Assembly (NCBI RefSeq): GCF_004138335.1
Contig: NZ_RYFW01000001.1
Location: forward strand, 186,001 to 250,000
From: Peristeroidobacter agariperforans
GTDB taxonomy: Bacteria > Pseudomonadota > Gammaproteobacteria > Steroidobacterales > Steroidobacteraceae
Length of the DNA: 64,000 nt
Direction of reading: 5' to 3'
Part shown: piece after piece, positions 1-9,583 of the stretch
Layout of the letters: each line of letters begins with the position of its first letter
How positions within the stretch are numbered: the first letter of the stretch is position 1
The notes under the pieces: model-generated
What the model was told of the DNA's origin: nothing
Database searches by the model: none
The model's input: only the letters and a program-made list of their open reading frames with translations
Made by a program: the position numbers and the translations under genes

Positions 1-1352
1 CCGGTGCGAACGTTGTCTCCAGCGACAATCGCGTCGGCAACGATGCGCTGACGATCGATCAGGTCGCGGGCTTCGGCGACAAGAACGTCGGCGCCGACAA
101 GCACATCGATGTGTCCAATATCACGCTGAGCGGCGTCGATGCCGGCAATTACGCGCTGAGCTCCAGCACCGGCTCGGCGACGGCCGATATCACCCCTCGC
201 ACGCTGAACGTCGACTTCGCCGGCAGCAACCGAGTCTATGACGGCACGACAGGCATGACGGTCACGTCGAGCGATGACCGCGTCGCCGGCGACAATCTAA
301 CGATCGAGCACATCGCCGCGCTCGCCGACAAGAACGCCGGTACCGGCAAGCTCGTGAATGTTTCCAACGTCACGGTGGGCGGCGCCGACGCGGGCAATTA
401 CGTGCTTGCGTCGAGCTCGGGCACGACGACAGCGGACATCGCGGCGCGAACTCTGGTTCTCGACTATACGGCCGACGACAAGACGTTCGATGGCACGCCG
501 CGCACCAACGTCAGCGTTGCTGACAACCGGGTCGCCGGCGACTCGCTGAGCTTCGGTGTGGATGCGCGCTTCGTCGACTTCACCGTCGGCGACCATCGCG
601 AAGTGTCGATCGGCGGCGTCACGCTGAGCGGCGCCGATGCGGGCAACTATGTGATTGCCAACCCGACCGGCAGCACCACGGCGAACATCGAACCGGGTCC
701 GATCTCGGATCAAATTCTCACGAGCATCACCAGCCCGCAGGCGAGCTTGAACGGCACGAGCAACGTATCCGGCTCGATCAGCAGCGCGATCGCCAGCTCG
801 ATCGGCGCAGGTACAGGCAGCGGCACGCTGATCCAGAACGCCAGCACGATCATCAGCGACAGTCGCGTCGCGCTGTTCAACGAGCCGTTCAGCTTGAGCG
901 GCAGCGCTGGCGCCTCCGGTCTGAGCCTGTCGCAGTCCGGCGCAACTTCGACGTTGGCGATCGCCGGCGCGTCCGAGAAGCCCGCCGAGCGCAACAATGC
1001 CCTGCCGTTGTATGAAGCCCGTAACTCAGAGGCGCGCTTCAGCAGCGCGCTGGATGTCGTCGATCATGGCAATTCGTTGTCCGTGACGCCGGCGGCCGGC
1101 CACTCGTCCATGACAGTCAACATCGTGGAGCCCACCGGCCCGATCGCGACCGGCAGCATTGCCCAGACGGACGGTCCTGCGATCGAACTGCAGGTGACGG
1201 TCATCCCGGGAGCGATCCTGCTCGTTACGTTGCCTGCCGATGCTCCGGCCGTCGATAACAACGACATTGCGCTGCTCGGCCTCACGCTGGCCAGCAAGGA
1301 GCTGCACGTCACGCCGAAGCAGTTGCAGGGCGTGGTGATTCGCAAGCGCTGA
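1..1352 (+). CDS. C-terminal part of a YDG-repeat filamentous haemagglutinin-like adhesin (5' truncated by window)
   Basis: The reading frame is open from the first bases of the window (frame starting at base 3), so this is the 3' end of a larger gene. The visible protein begins with repeats carrying the signatures DNRV, DKNVG, SNITLSG, DAGNYALSSS and TADI, typical of YDG-type repeats in large secreted adhesins of the haemagglutinin/two-partner type. The repeat unit is 83 residues: SSDN, SSDD and VADN lie at bases 18, 267 and 516, exactly 249 bases apart. After about residue 240 the sequence changes to a Ser/Gly/Ala-rich region and a non-repetitive C-terminus ending in basic residues. No transmembrane beta-barrel is visible, so it is probably exported by a separate partner protein outside the window. 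Family is fairly clear; substrate or ligand cannot be judged. Confidence 0.75.
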   Translation, partial: GANVVSSDNRVGNDALTIDQVAGFGDKNVGADKHIDVSNITLSGVDAGNYALSSSTGSATADITPRTLNVDFAGSNRVYDGTTGMTVTSSDDRVAGDNLTIEHIAALADKNAGTGKLVNVSNVTVGGADAGNYVLASSSGTTTADIAARTLVLDYTADDKTFDGTPRTNVSVADNRVAGDSLSFGVDARFVDFTVGDHREVSIGGVTLSGADAGNYVIANPTGSTTANIEPGPISDQILTSITSPQASLNGTSNVSGSISSAIASSIGAGTGSGTLIQNASTIISDSRVALFNEPFSLSGSAGASGLSLSQSGATSTLAIAGASEKPAERNNALPLYEARNSEARFSSALDVVDHGNSLSVTPAAGHSSMTVNIVEPTGPIATGSIAQTDGPAIELQVTVIPGAILLVTLPADAPAVDNNDIALLGLTLASKELHVTPKQLQGVVIRKR

Positions 1353-1366
1353 TCGATCGAATGAGC

Positions 1367-1396
1367 GAAGTCCCGGCGCGCGAGCGCCGGGACTTC
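1367..1396. terminator. Bidirectional hairpin between convergent genes
   Basis: A perfect 13-bp stem (GAAGTCCCGGCGC and its complement) with a GCGA loop lies in the 51-base gap between the adhesin stop and the nadE stop. It can serve both converging transcripts. No long T-run follows on either strand, so efficiency is uncertain. Confidence 0.7.
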
Positions 1397-1403
1397 GAGA
1401 TCC

Positions 1404-3035
1404 TCAAACCTTGCTCTTGTAGCCTGACGTAATCGGATAGCGCCAGTCGCGACCGAACGCCCGGTCGCTGATTCTCACACCGGGCGGCGCCTGGCGACGT
1501 TTGTATTCGTTGCGCTTCACCATCTCGAGCACCCGCCCCACCGTCGCCCGATCGAAGCCGCGCGCCGCGATCTCGTCGACCGACAGGTTGTCTTCGATGA
1601 ACAGCTCGAGAATCGCATCGAGCACGTCGTACTCGGGCAGCGAGTCCGAATCCTTCTGGTCGTGACGCAACTCCGCCGACGGCGGCCGCTCGATCACGCG
1701 GTCCGGAATGACGTGACTCACCGAGTTGCGATATTTCGCGAGCCGATACACCAGCATCTTGCTGCAATCTTTGATCGGTGCGAAACCGCCGGCCATATCG
1801 CCGTACAACGTGGCATAGCCCACCGCCATTTCGCTCTTGTTGCCGGTGGTGAGCACCATGCGACCGGTCTTGTTGGAGATGGCCATCAGCAGCAGGCCGC
1901 GGCTGCGCGCCTGAATGTTTTCTTCGGTGGTGTCGGGCTGGCGGCCGGCGAACACGTCTTTGAGCGCATCGAGCGCCGTTGCAAACATGCCTTCGATGGA
2001 AATCACGTCGTAGCGAACGCCGAGCGTCTGCGCTTCGGCCGCGGCGTCGTCGAGACTCCATTGCGACGTATATCGCGACGGCATCATCACCGCGCTCACC
2101 CGCTCGGCGCCGAGCGCATCCACCGCAATCGCCAGCGTCAACGCCGAATCGATGCCGCCGGAAAGTCCGAGCACGATGCCTGGAAAGCGATGTTTGCTCA
2201 CGTAGTCACGCACTCCGAGCACGAGCGCGTTGTAGACGCTCGCCTCTTCCGACAACGGCGGCTCGATATGCGCGGGACGCGGGACCACTTTGCCGTCGAC
2301 GAGATCCACCTCGACGGCGAATAAGCCTTCGACGAACGGGGCGACGCGTTGCACGACCTCGCCGCTCGCATTCATCACGAACGAGCCGCCGTCGAACACC
2401 AGCTCATCCTGACCGCCGAGCAGATTTACGTACACGACCGGCAAGCCTGTGTCTTTCACACGCTGCCGCACCACCGCTTCCCGACGCTCTTGATAGCGCA
2501 GCGAATACGGCGAGCCGTTGATGACGACGATGAGTTGCGCACCGTTCGCTTTGGCGGCGCGCGCGGGGTTGGGCTCCCAGATGTCTTCGCAGATCAGCAG
2601 CGCGACGCGAATACCCTTCAGCTCGAAGATGCAGGTGTCGCGGCCGTGTTTGAAATAGCGCTTCTCGTCGAACACGCTGTAGTTCGGCAATTCCTGCTTG
2701 CGATAGTTGGCGACCGTCACGCCATCGCGCAGCACCGCGGCCGCGTTGTAGATGTCTTCGTCGGCGTATTCGGGGTAGCCGGCCACGACGGTGATACCGC
2801 TCGTTTCGTTACGAACGCGCTCCAACGCCGTCTTTACCTGTCGGCGCAGACCGCTGTGAAACAACAAGTCTTCCGGCGGATAACCGCTCAGGCTCAGCTC
2901 GGGGAACAACACCAGGTCGGCTTGCAACTCATCGCGCGCTTGCGCGGCAGTATCGATGAGCCGCTGGGTATTGCCTGCGACATCGCCGACGAACAGGTTG
3001 AGCTGAGCCAGCGCGATACGGAGGGAGGCGGACAT
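1404..3035 (-). CDS. nadE: Glutamine-dependent NAD+ synthetase
   Basis: Catalyses the last step of NAD biosynthesis, amidating deamido-NAD+ with ammonia released from glutamine. The N-terminal nitrilase-like glutaminase domain (about residues 1-260) shows the Glu at LFPELSLSGYPPEDL, the Lys in the YRKQELPNY region and the nucleophile Cys in ALLICEDIW. The C-terminal synthetase domain has the PP-loop LGLSGGIDSALTLAIAVDAL, plus TTGNKSEMAVGYATLYGDMAGGFAPIKD. The 543-residue length fits the two-domain family. An upstream in-frame start at 3068 exists, but the protein family begins at MSASLRIALAQLN, so 3035 is preferred; GGAGG lies just upstream on the coding strand. It is separated from sucD by about 84 bases and may share its transcript. 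Confidence 0.95.
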   Translation of the reverse strand: MSASLRIALAQLNLFVGDVAGNTQRLIDTAAQARDELQADLVLFPELSLSGYPPEDLLFHSGLRRQVKTALERVRNETSGITVVAGYPEYADEDIYNAAAVLRDGVTVANYRKQELPNYSVFDEKRYFKHGRDTCIFELKGIRVALLICEDIWEPNPARAAKANGAQLIVVINGSPYSLRYQERREAVVRQRVKDTGLPVVYVNLLGGQDELVFDGGSFVMNASGEVVQRVAPFVEGLFAVEVDLVDGKVVPRPAHIEPPLSEEASVYNALVLGVRDYVSKHRFPGIVLGLSGGIDSALTLAIAVDALGAERVSAVMMPSRYTSQWSLDDAAAEAQTLGVRYDVISIEGMFATALDALKDVFAGRQPDTTEENIQARSRGLLLMAISNKTGRMVLTTGNKSEMAVGYATLYGDMAGGFAPIKDCSKMLVYRLAKYRNSVSHVIPDRVIERPPSAELRHDQKDSDSLPEYDVLDAILELFIEDNLSVDEIAARGFDRATVGRVLEMVKRNEYKRRQAPPGVRISDRAFGRDWRYPITSGYKSKV

Positions 3036-3119
3036 GGCCTGATGATAGCGCTTGCGGGGAAGGAACAATCTGCGGCCGGAAATCCGCGGCGACTCACGCC
3101 GCCGCGGACCTGACCTTGG

Positions 3120-4211
3120 TTACTTCTTGCGAGCCGGCTTGCTCTTGGCCGGAGCCTTGCTCTTCGCCTTGGCGGGAGCGGCCTTCTTGGCCGGCGCCTT
3201 CTTGGTGGCCGGAGCCTTCTTCGCAGCGGCGGCAGCCTTCACAGGCTTCTTCGCAGCAGGCTTGGCCTTGGCAACAGGCTTCTTCGCAGCGGGCGCAGCC
3301 TTCTTCGTCGGCAGCGACACGACCTTGGCTTTCTTACCGCCCTTGGCGAGCTGCTGAGTGATGGCCGAGCCGAGGTCGGCCGGGCTCTTCACTGTGCGCA
3401 CGCCAGCGCGCTCGAGCGCCGCGAACTTGTCGGCCGCGGTGCCTTTGCCGCCGGAAACGATGGCGCCAGCATGGCCCATGCGCTTGCCCGGAGGCGCGGT
3501 CACACCGGCGATGTAGGCAACGACCGGCTTGGTGACATTCTCGCGAATGAATTCAGCGGCCGCTTCTTCATCGGCGCCGCCGATCTCGCCGACCATGATG
3601 ATGCCTTCGGTCTTCGGATCTTCCTGGAAGCGCGCCAGCACGTCGATGAAGTTCATGCCACGCACCGGATCGCCGCCGATGCCGACGCAGGTGCTCTGGC
3701 CGAGCTTGGCGTTGGTGGTCTGGAACACGGCTTCGTAGGTCAGCGTGCCGGAGCGCGACACGATGCCGATCTTGCCCGGCTTGTGAATGAAGCCCGGCAT
3801 GATGCCGATCTTGCACTCGCCCGGCGTGATGATGCCGGGGCAGTTCGGGCCGATCAGCAGGCTGCCGTAGGAGGCGAGCGAAGCCTTCACCTTCACCATG
3901 TCGTTCACCGGAATGCCTTCGGTGATGCACACGATGAGCTCGATGCCGGCGTCGGCCGCTTCGATGATGGCGTCGGCGGCGAACGGCGCCGGCACGTAGA
4001 TCATGCTGACGGTCGCGCCGGTTTCATTCACCGCTTCACGCGCGGTGTTGAACACCGGCAGGTTGAGATGCTTTTCGCCACCGCGGCCCGGAGTCACGCC
4101 GCCGACCAGCTTGGTGCCGTAAGCAATACATTGCTCGGAATGGAACGTGCCTTGCTTGCCAGTGAAACCTTGGCAAATAACGCGCGTGTTCTTGTTTACG
4201 AGAATAGACAT
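3120..4211 (-). CDS. sucD: Succinyl-CoA ligase alpha subunit with Lys/Ala/Pro-rich C-terminal tail
   Basis: Alpha subunit of succinyl-CoA synthetase (TCA cycle; succinyl-CoA + ADP/GDP + Pi to succinate + NTP). The CoA-binding N-terminal fold has [12 protein letters not shown], the central part [10 protein letters not shown], and the phosphohistidine lies in [16 protein letters not shown] at about His247. The enzyme core ends near residue 293, its usual length. About 70 further residues follow, made almost wholly of Lys, Ala and Pro in AAKKP, KKAPA and PAKAK blocks, like a histone-H1/AlgP-type nucleic-acid-binding tail. The reading frame runs without a break from core to tail, so this is a genuine extension unless the sequence has an error at the junction. 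It lies 45 bases downstream of sucC, in the same operon. Confidence 0.95.
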   Translation of the reverse strand: MSILVNKNTRVICQGFTGKQGTFHSEQCIAYGTKLVGGVTPGRGGEKHLNLPVFNTAREAVNETGATVSMIYVPAPFAADAIIEAADAGIELIVCITEGIPVNDMVKVKASLASYGSLLIGPNCPGIITPGECKIGIMPGFIHKPGKIGIVSRSGTLTYEAVFQTTNAKLGQSTCVGIGGDPVRGMNFIDVLARFQEDPKTEGIIMVGEIGGADEEAAAEFIRENVTKPVVAYIAGVTAPPGKRMGHAGAIVSGGKGTAADKFAALERAGVRTVKSPADLGSAITQQLAKGGKKAKVVSLPTKKAAPAAKKPVAKAKPAAKKPVKAAAAAKKAPATKKAPAKKAAPAKAKSKAPAKSKPARKK

Positions 4212-4256
4212 GGTGTTGCTGAATATCTGTTAACGGTTGAACGTAAGCGCGCGCGC

Positions 4257-5420
4257 TTAACCCTTGGCGGCGGCGACCACTTTCTTGGCCGCATCGGTAA
4301 GGTCCGACGCCGGCGTGATCGCCAGCCCACTGTCGGCCAGGATCTTGCGGCCGAGCTCGGCATTCGTGCCTTCGATGCGCACGACCACCGGAACCTTCAC
4401 GCCCACGTCCTGCACCGCGTGGATGATGCCTTCGGCGATCATGTCGCAGCGGACGATGCCGCCGAAAATGTTCACCAGGATCGCTTCTACGTTCTTGTTC
4501 GAAAGAATCAGCTTGAACGCCTCGGTCACGCGCTCACGAGTCGCGCCGCCGCCCACGTCGAGGAAGTTGGCCGGCGAGCCGCCGTGCAGCTGCACCAGGT
4601 CCATCGTCGCCATCGCGAGGCCGGCGCCGTTCACCATGCACGCGATATTGCCGTCGAGCGACACGTAGTTCAGCTCGTGCTCGGCCGCGGCGCGCTCCAT
4701 CGCGTCTTCCTGGCTGGCGTCGCGCCACTTGGCGAGATCCTTCTGACGGAACAGGGCGTTGTCCTCGATGTTGATCTTGGCGTCGAGCGCCACCAGCTTG
4801 CCTTCGCCGGTCACGATCAGCGGATTGACCTCGAGCAGGGCGCAATCCTTCTCCAGGTACAGCTTGTACAGCGCCTGCGCGATCTTGCCGAACTCGGCGA
4901 TCTGGTCGCCTTCCAGCTCCAGGCCGTACGCGATCGCGCGAGCGTGCGAAGGCATCAGACCGGTGGCGGGATTGATGTTCACGCGGGTGATCTTCTCCGG
5001 CGTGTGCTCGGCGACTTCCTCGATGTCCATGCCGCCGGCGGCGGAGGCGATGAAGGCGATGTGGCCTTTGTCGCGATTGAGCACCAGGCTCAGGTACAGT
5101 TCGCGCGCGATCTTCGAGCCCTGCTCGACGTAGACCTGACGAATCGGCAGGCCTTCGGGGCCGGTCTGGTGGGTGACCAGACGCTGGCCGATCATGGCCT
5201 CGGCGGCCTTGTCAGCCGCTTCCGGCGAATCCACCAGTTTGACGCCGCCGGCCTTGCCGCGGCCGCCAGCGTGAACCTGTGCCTTGACGACCCATTTCGA
5301 TCCGCCAAGCTTGCGCGCGGCGTCGGCAGCTTCGCTGCCGGTGGCGGCCACAATGCCTTTGGGGACCGGGATGCCGTAGCTGGCGAACAACTCTTTCGAC
5401 TGGTATTCGTGCAGGTTCAT
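4257..5420 (-). CDS. sucC: Succinyl-CoA ligase (ADP-forming) beta subunit
   Basis: Beta subunit of succinyl-CoA synthetase, carrying the ATP-grasp nucleotide site. The N-terminus [18 protein letters not shown] is diagnostic. [20 protein letters not shown] is the ATP-grasp glycine loop, LEVNPLIVT and [11 protein letters not shown] supply metal ligands, and the C-terminal FLDVGGGA and [11 protein letters not shown] motifs form the phosphate/CoA-facing domain. Length of 387 residues is normal. It is first of the sucC-sucD pair and diverges from pilS with an 87-base gap. Confidence 0.97.
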   Translation of the reverse strand: MNLHEYQSKELFASYGIPVPKGIVAATGSEAADAARKLGGSKWVVKAQVHAGGRGKAGGVKLVDSPEAADKAAEAMIGQRLVTHQTGPEGLPIRQVYVEQGSKIARELYLSLVLNRDKGHIAFIASAAGGMDIEEVAEHTPEKITRVNINPATGLMPSHARAIAYGLELEGDQIAEFGKIAQALYKLYLEKDCALLEVNPLIVTGEGKLVALDAKINIEDNALFRQKDLAKWRDASQEDAMERAAAEHELNYVSLDGNIACMVNGAGLAMATMDLVQLHGGSPANFLDVGGGATRERVTEAFKLILSNKNVEAILVNIFGGIVRCDMIAEGIIHAVQDVGVKVPVVVRIEGTNAELGRKILADSGLAITPASDLTDAAKKVVAAAKG

Positions 5421-5507
5421 GGGGCTCGTGGGTGCGGCGGGTTAAAATTGCGTGCTGTCAAAATAACGACAGTCAAAGGCCGCGTATTCTGGAGGAATTC
5501 GGCCGGG

Positions 5508-7214
5508 ATGCAAAGGCGCGATCACCAAGAAATGTCCTCGGAGCCCTCATTGAAAATCGGCGAGTCGCCGCTCGAGCAGCCCAGAGCCGAGCCGTCCCCT
5601 GCATTGCCCTGGGGCTCCTCGGAGGAGCTGGCCTGGCGCGTGCTGACGCTCGTCAACCTGTTTCGCCTGCTGATTCCAGTGCTTTTGATGGTGCTGTACT
5701 GGACGCTCGATCCGCGCCTGGTCGGACAGCAGGACTCGCAGCTGTTCTTTTTCACCGCCATCGCCTACCTCGGGTTCGCCGCGCTGTCCATTCCGACCTT
5801 GAGGCGGCGCTGGCCCGATCGCATGGTGCAGACCGCATTCAATGTCGGCGTGGACACCCTGGCGATATCTTTGCTCACTTATTCCAGCGGCGGCATGAAC
5901 AGCGGCCTGGGCGCACTGCTGGTGCTGCCTATTGGTGCAGCGAGCTTTGTCGTCGGACAGCGACTGGCGCTGATGTTCGCGGCCGTCGCGGCGCTCGCGC
6001 TTTTGTTACAGCAAGCTTTCACGACGCTGGCGGCGGCCAGCGATCCAGGGGATTTCGCGTCGGCAGGCATCGTCGGCGCGCTGATGTTCATCGTCACATT
6101 GGGCGTAGGTCCGCTCGCGCGCAGCCTGCGTGAAAGCGAAGAGCGCGTGCGCCAGCGAGAAGTGGACGTCGCCAACCTCGCCGAGCTGAATCAGTTCATC
6201 GTCCAACACCTGCGTGAGAGTATTTTGGTCGTGGATGACCACGACACGATTCGCCTGATCAACGAATCCGCGGCGTCCATGTTGCAGGGTAGTGCGGCTG
6301 CCGCCGGCACGCCGCTGGGCGAAGTCTCGCCGCGTTTGTTGTATTTGCTCGATACCTGGCGTCGTCACTCTTATGACTGGCAGCTCAGCTCGCTGTCCTT
6401 GCTGACTTCGGACGGCAGCAGCCTGGTGCAACCGCACTTCGTGTCACTGCGCAGTAACGGCGGCGGCGGCCCGACGCTGATTTTTCTCGAGGACACCACG
6501 CTGATCGCCCAGCGCGTCCAGCAATCCAAGCTGGCAGCGCTCGGCCGGCTCAGCGCCAGCATCGCGCACGAAATCCGCAATCCCGTCGGCGCCATGAGCC
6601 ACGCCGCGCAGCTGCTCGCCGAAGCACCACAGCTCACCTCGCAAGAGCGGCGCTTGACCGACATCATCACCAAGAACGGTGAGCGGGTCAGCATGATCAT
6701 CAACAATGTCCTGCAGCTGTCGCGCCGGGACTCGACCCGCCAGGAGCGCATCGAACTGAACGGCTGGCTGGAGGACTTCGTCGGCGAATTCCGGCAGACA
6801 TCGCAGGTGGACGCCAGCAAGCTGTACATCACCACCTCGGCGCCCGAGCTCGAAGTGCGCATCGACCCGTCTCATCTGCACCAACTTATGTGGAATCTGT
6901 GCGAGAACGCACTGAAGTACGGCCGCAAGTTCGATTCCAATGACGCCATCGAGATCCGTACCGGCCGCATGCCGACCTCGGAACGCCCGATGCTGGAGGT
7001 GCTGGATCGCGGCCCGGGCATCTCGCCGACCGATGCAGAACGAATTTTCGAGCCGTTTTTCACGGCTGGCAAAGGCGGCACCGGCCTCGGATTGTTCATC
7101 GCCAGGGAGTTGGCCCAGTGCAATCGGGCCGTGCTGATTTATGAGCCGCGCGCCGGGGGTGGTAGTATTTTCCGCCTCGTGTTCGCCGATCCTCAACGTT
7201 GGGAAACACAGTGA
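5508..7214 (+). CDS. pilS: Two-component sensor histidine kinase PilS
   Basis: Membrane sensor kinase that phosphorylates PilR to control pilin transcription. The N-terminal half has about six hydrophobic segments (for example LFRLLIPVLLMVLYW and IVGALMFIVTLGVGPLA), then a PAS-like region near VVDDHDTIRLINE. The kinase core contains the H-box ASIAHEIRNPVGAMS with His at about 354, the N-box NLCENALKYG, and ATP-lid glycines DRGPGI and GKGGTGLGL. Two ATG starts are possible: 5508, preceded by GGAGG at 5491-5495, and 5532; I prefer 5508. It overlaps pilR by four bases, which suggests translational coupling. The location beside pilR and the pil genes fixes the name. Confidence 0.9.
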   Translation: MQRRDHQEMSSEPSLKIGESPLEQPRAEPSPALPWGSSEELAWRVLTLVNLFRLLIPVLLMVLYWTLDPRLVGQQDSQLFFFTAIAYLGFAALSIPTLRRRWPDRMVQTAFNVGVDTLAISLLTYSSGGMNSGLGALLVLPIGAASFVVGQRLALMFAAVAALALLLQQAFTTLAAASDPGDFASAGIVGALMFIVTLGVGPLARSLRESEERVRQREVDVANLAELNQFIVQHLRESILVVDDHDTIRLINESAASMLQGSAAAAGTPLGEVSPRLLYLLDTWRRHSYDWQLSSLSLLTSDGSSLVQPHFVSLRSNGGGGPTLIFLEDTTLIAQRVQQSKLAALGRLSASIAHEIRNPVGAMSHAAQLLAEAPQLTSQERRLTDIITKNGERVSMIINNVLQLSRRDSTRQERIELNGWLEDFVGEFRQTSQVDASKLYITTSAPELEVRIDPSHLHQLMWNLCENALKYGRKFDSNDAIEIRTGRMPTSERPMLEVLDRGPGISPTDAERIFEPFFTAGKGGTGLGLFIARELAQCNRAVLIYEPRAGGGSIFRLVFADPQRWETQ

Positions 7215-8554
7215 AGAAGCCCCGCGCGCTCGTCGTCGACGACGAGCCGGATATCCGCGAGCTGCTGAGTATCACGCTCGAACGCATGAATCTCGAGGTG
7301 ACCGCGGCCGACACGATTGCCGCAGCCACGCGCGAGCTGCGCGCCAATCCTTTCGATCTTTGCCTCACCGACATGCGCCTGCCCGACGGCGATGGCCTGA
7401 GCCTGGTCGAGTGGATCCAGACACATAAGCCGCAGACGCCGGTGGCCGTCATCACCGCGCACGGCAACGTCGAAACGGCGGTGCGTGCGCTCAAGCTGGG
7501 TGCTTTCGATTTCATCTCGAAACCCGTCGATGTCGCGGCGCTGCGCAAGCTCATCATCGCCACGCTCAAGCTGGGCGAGAACATCGAGAGCACGATGCAG
7601 CTGCCCCAGGTCAAGCTGCTCGGCGGCTCGCGCGCGATGGAACAGTTGCGCGAAATGATCGAGCGCGTCGCGCGCAGTCAGGCCCCCGTGCACATCTACG
7701 GCGAATCGGGCACGGGCAAGGAACTGGTTGCGCATCTGATTCACGAGGCTGGACCGCGCCGCGAAGGGCCGTTCGTTCCCGTGAACTGCGGCGCCATTCC
7801 CACCGAACTGATGGAGAGCGAGTTGTTCGGTCATCGCAAAGGCAGCTTCACCGGCGCCGTTGCCGACAAGCAAGGCCTGATTCAGTCTGCCGAAGGCGGC
7901 ACGTTGTTCCTGGACGAAATCGCGGACCTGCCGTTGCACATGCAAGTGAAGCTGCTGCGCGTGATTCAGGAGAAAACCATCCGGCCCGTCGGCGAGTCGC
8001 GTGAGCTGCCGATCGACGTGCGCATTTTGTCGGCGACTCACAAGAATCTCGCCGCGCAGGTCGCGGAAGGAAAATTTCGCGAGGACTTGTTCTATCGCGT
8101 CAACGTCATCGAGATCCGCGTGCCGTCGCTGCGCGAGCGCCTGGAAGACATCGATGAGCTGGTCGACTCCATCGTCGCGCGCCTCGGCCGGCAGATCGGC
8201 AATCGCTCGTTGCGCGTCACCGAAGCGGCGTCCAAGGCGCTGCGGGAATATCACTTCCCGGGCAACGTGCGCGAGCTGGAAAACGTGCTGGAGCGCGCGG
8301 CAACGCTGTGTGTCAACGGCGTCATCGACGCCGGCGATCTGCAGTTGCGCCCGAAGGTGGCCGCGACCGAGGTGCCTATTCCCAACAGCGTCGCGCCGGG
8401 CGAACGGCTCGGCGATGCGCTCGAAGACATCGAGCGGGACGCCATCGTGCGCGCGCTGGAACAGACCCGTTACAACAAGACCAAGGCGGCCCAGTTGCTG
8501 GGCATGACGTTCCGGTCGCTGCGATACCGGATCAAGAAGCTCGGCATCGAGTGA
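7211..8554 (+). CDS. pilR: NtrC-family response regulator PilR (sigma-54 activator)
   Basis: Sigma-54-dependent activator of pilA. The receiver domain shows VVDDEPD, the phospho-acceptor Asp in LTDMRLPDGDG and the conserved Lys in FISKPVD. The AAA+ domain has Walker A GESGTGKE near residue 164, ESELFGHRKGSFTGA (the GAFTGA loop with Ser at position 2, a common variant) and Walker B GTLFLDEIADL. A Fis-type helix-turn-helix ends the protein (NKTKAAQLLGMTFRSLRYRIKKLG). I choose GTG at 7211, whose GTGA overlaps the pilS stop; a TTG at 7199 is also in frame. A matching sigma-54 promoter is present before pilA. Confidence 0.93.
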   Translation: MKKPRALVVDDEPDIRELLSITLERMNLEVTAADTIAAATRELRANPFDLCLTDMRLPDGDGLSLVEWIQTHKPQTPVAVITAHGNVETAVRALKLGAFDFISKPVDVAALRKLIIATLKLGENIESTMQLPQVKLLGGSRAMEQLREMIERVARSQAPVHIYGESGTGKELVAHLIHEAGPRREGPFVPVNCGAIPTELMESELFGHRKGSFTGAVADKQGLIQSAEGGTLFLDEIADLPLHMQVKLLRVIQEKTIRPVGESRELPIDVRILSATHKNLAAQVAEGKFREDLFYRVNVIEIRVPSLRERLEDIDELVDSIVARLGRQIGNRSLRVTEAASKALREYHFPGNVRELENVLERAATLCVNGVIDAGDLQLRPKVAATEVPIPNSVAPGERLGDALEDIERDAIVRALEQTRYNKTKAAQLLGMTFRSLRYRIKKLGIE

Positions 8555-8569
8555 CGAGCCTCACCAGCC

Positions 8570-9583
8570 ATGATTTCTACTCCTGCCTCGTTTGATCCCG
8601 ACGTGACGCAAAGGACCGCGGCAGCAAACATTGCCGCGTTGGCGCCGCGCATTGCGGTGCTGATTCCGTGTTACAACGAGGCCGAGGCGATCGAGGGCGT
8701 GGTGAAGGACTTTGCAGCAGCATTGCCCACCGCCATCATCTACGTTTACGACAACAACTCGACGGACGACACCCAGGCGCGCGCCGCGCGCGCCGGCGCC
8801 ATCGTCCGCACCGAAACATTTCAAGGCAAGGGCAACGTCGTTCGCCGCATGTTCGCCGACATCGAAGCGGAAGCGTACGTGCTCGTCGATGGCGACGGCA
8901 CCTACGCTGCGGCGAGCGCGGCCGTCATGGTCGAGACCTTGCTGGCGAATTCGCTCGACATGGTCAACGGTGCGCGCGTACCGGTGTCCTCCGCTGCGTT
9001 CCGTCCGGGTCATGTGTTCGGCAACAAGCTGTTGACCGGCACGGTCGCCGCGATCTTCGGCAATCGCTTGCGGGACATGCTATCGGGTTATCGCGTGTTC
9101 TCGCGCCGCTTCGTCAAGTCGTTTCCGGCGCTCGCGACCGGATTCGAAACGGAAACGGAGCTGACGGTGCACGCCCTGGAACTGCGCCTGCCGCTCGCTG
9201 AGATTCCGACGCCCTATCGCGATCGTCCGCCCGGCTCGAAGAGCAAGCTCAACACGTTTCGCGACGGCTTCCGGATCCTGCGCACTATCGTCTATCTGGT
9301 GAAGGAAGAACGTCCGATGCAGTTCTTCTCGCTGGTGGGGCTGGCGCTGTTCGCAACCTCGCTGGCGCTCGGCTGGCCGGTCGTCATGACTTTCATCGAC
9401 ACCGGCCTGGTGCCCCGATTGCCGACCGCGGTGTTGGCCGTGGGCACGATGATCCTGGCGGCTGTGAGTTTCGTGGCCGGGCTGATTCTCGACACCGTCA
9501 CGCTGAGCCGGCGCGAGATCAAGCGCCTGCACTATCTCGGACTGCAGGGTCCGACCTTCAGGGAGCGCCGCCGCGCACCATGA
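8570..9583 (+). CDS. GT2-family glycosyltransferase with C-terminal membrane segments
   Basis: The GT-A fold of family 2 begins with IAVLIPCYNEAEAIEGVV and continues with YDNNSTDDT and VLVDGDGTY (DxD metal site). RDMLSGYRVFSRR and FETETELTVHAL resemble polyprenyl-phosphate sugar transferases of the dolichyl-phosphate-mannose synthase type. Two hydrophobic helices near residues 245-310 anchor it to the inner membrane. It starts 15 bases after pilR and shares four bases (ATGA) with the following GtrA gene, so it probably belongs to one transcript with pilS-pilR. A likely job is loading a sugar onto undecaprenyl phosphate; the sugar is unknown. Confidence 0.88.
   Translation: MISTPASFDPDVTQRTAAANIAALAPRIAVLIPCYNEAEAIEGVVKDFAAALPTAIIYVYDNNSTDDTQARAARAGAIVRTETFQGKGNVVRRMFADIEAEAYVLVDGDGTYAAASAAVMVETLLANSLDMVNGARVPVSSAAFRPGHVFGNKLLTGTVAAIFGNRLRDMLSGYRVFSRRFVKSFPALATGFETETELTVHALELRLPLAEIPTPYRDRPPGSKSKLNTFRDGFRILRTIVYLVKEERPMQFFSLVGLALFATSLALGWPVVMTFIDTGLVPRLPTAVLAVGTMILAAVSFVAGLILDTVTLSRREIKRLHYLGLQGPTFRERRRAP

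Noticed and set aside
3130..3310. Short repeated GC-rich blocks that might look like a repeat array
   Set aside because: They encode the Lys/Ala/Pro tail of SucD in frame. Unit lengths vary and there are no spacers, so this is not CRISPR.
5455..5472. CTGTC...GACAG dyad between sucC and pilS
   Set aside because: A 5-bp arm inverted repeat is expected by chance at this density, and no promoter boxes lie at proper spacing around it.
3471..7214. A 1247-codon open frame on the plus strand spanning antisense of sucD and sucC into pilS
   Set aside because: Only its last part from about 5508 is pilS. The rest is the complement of sucC/sucD, whose protein families are unmistakable; the open antisense frame is a by-product of high GC.
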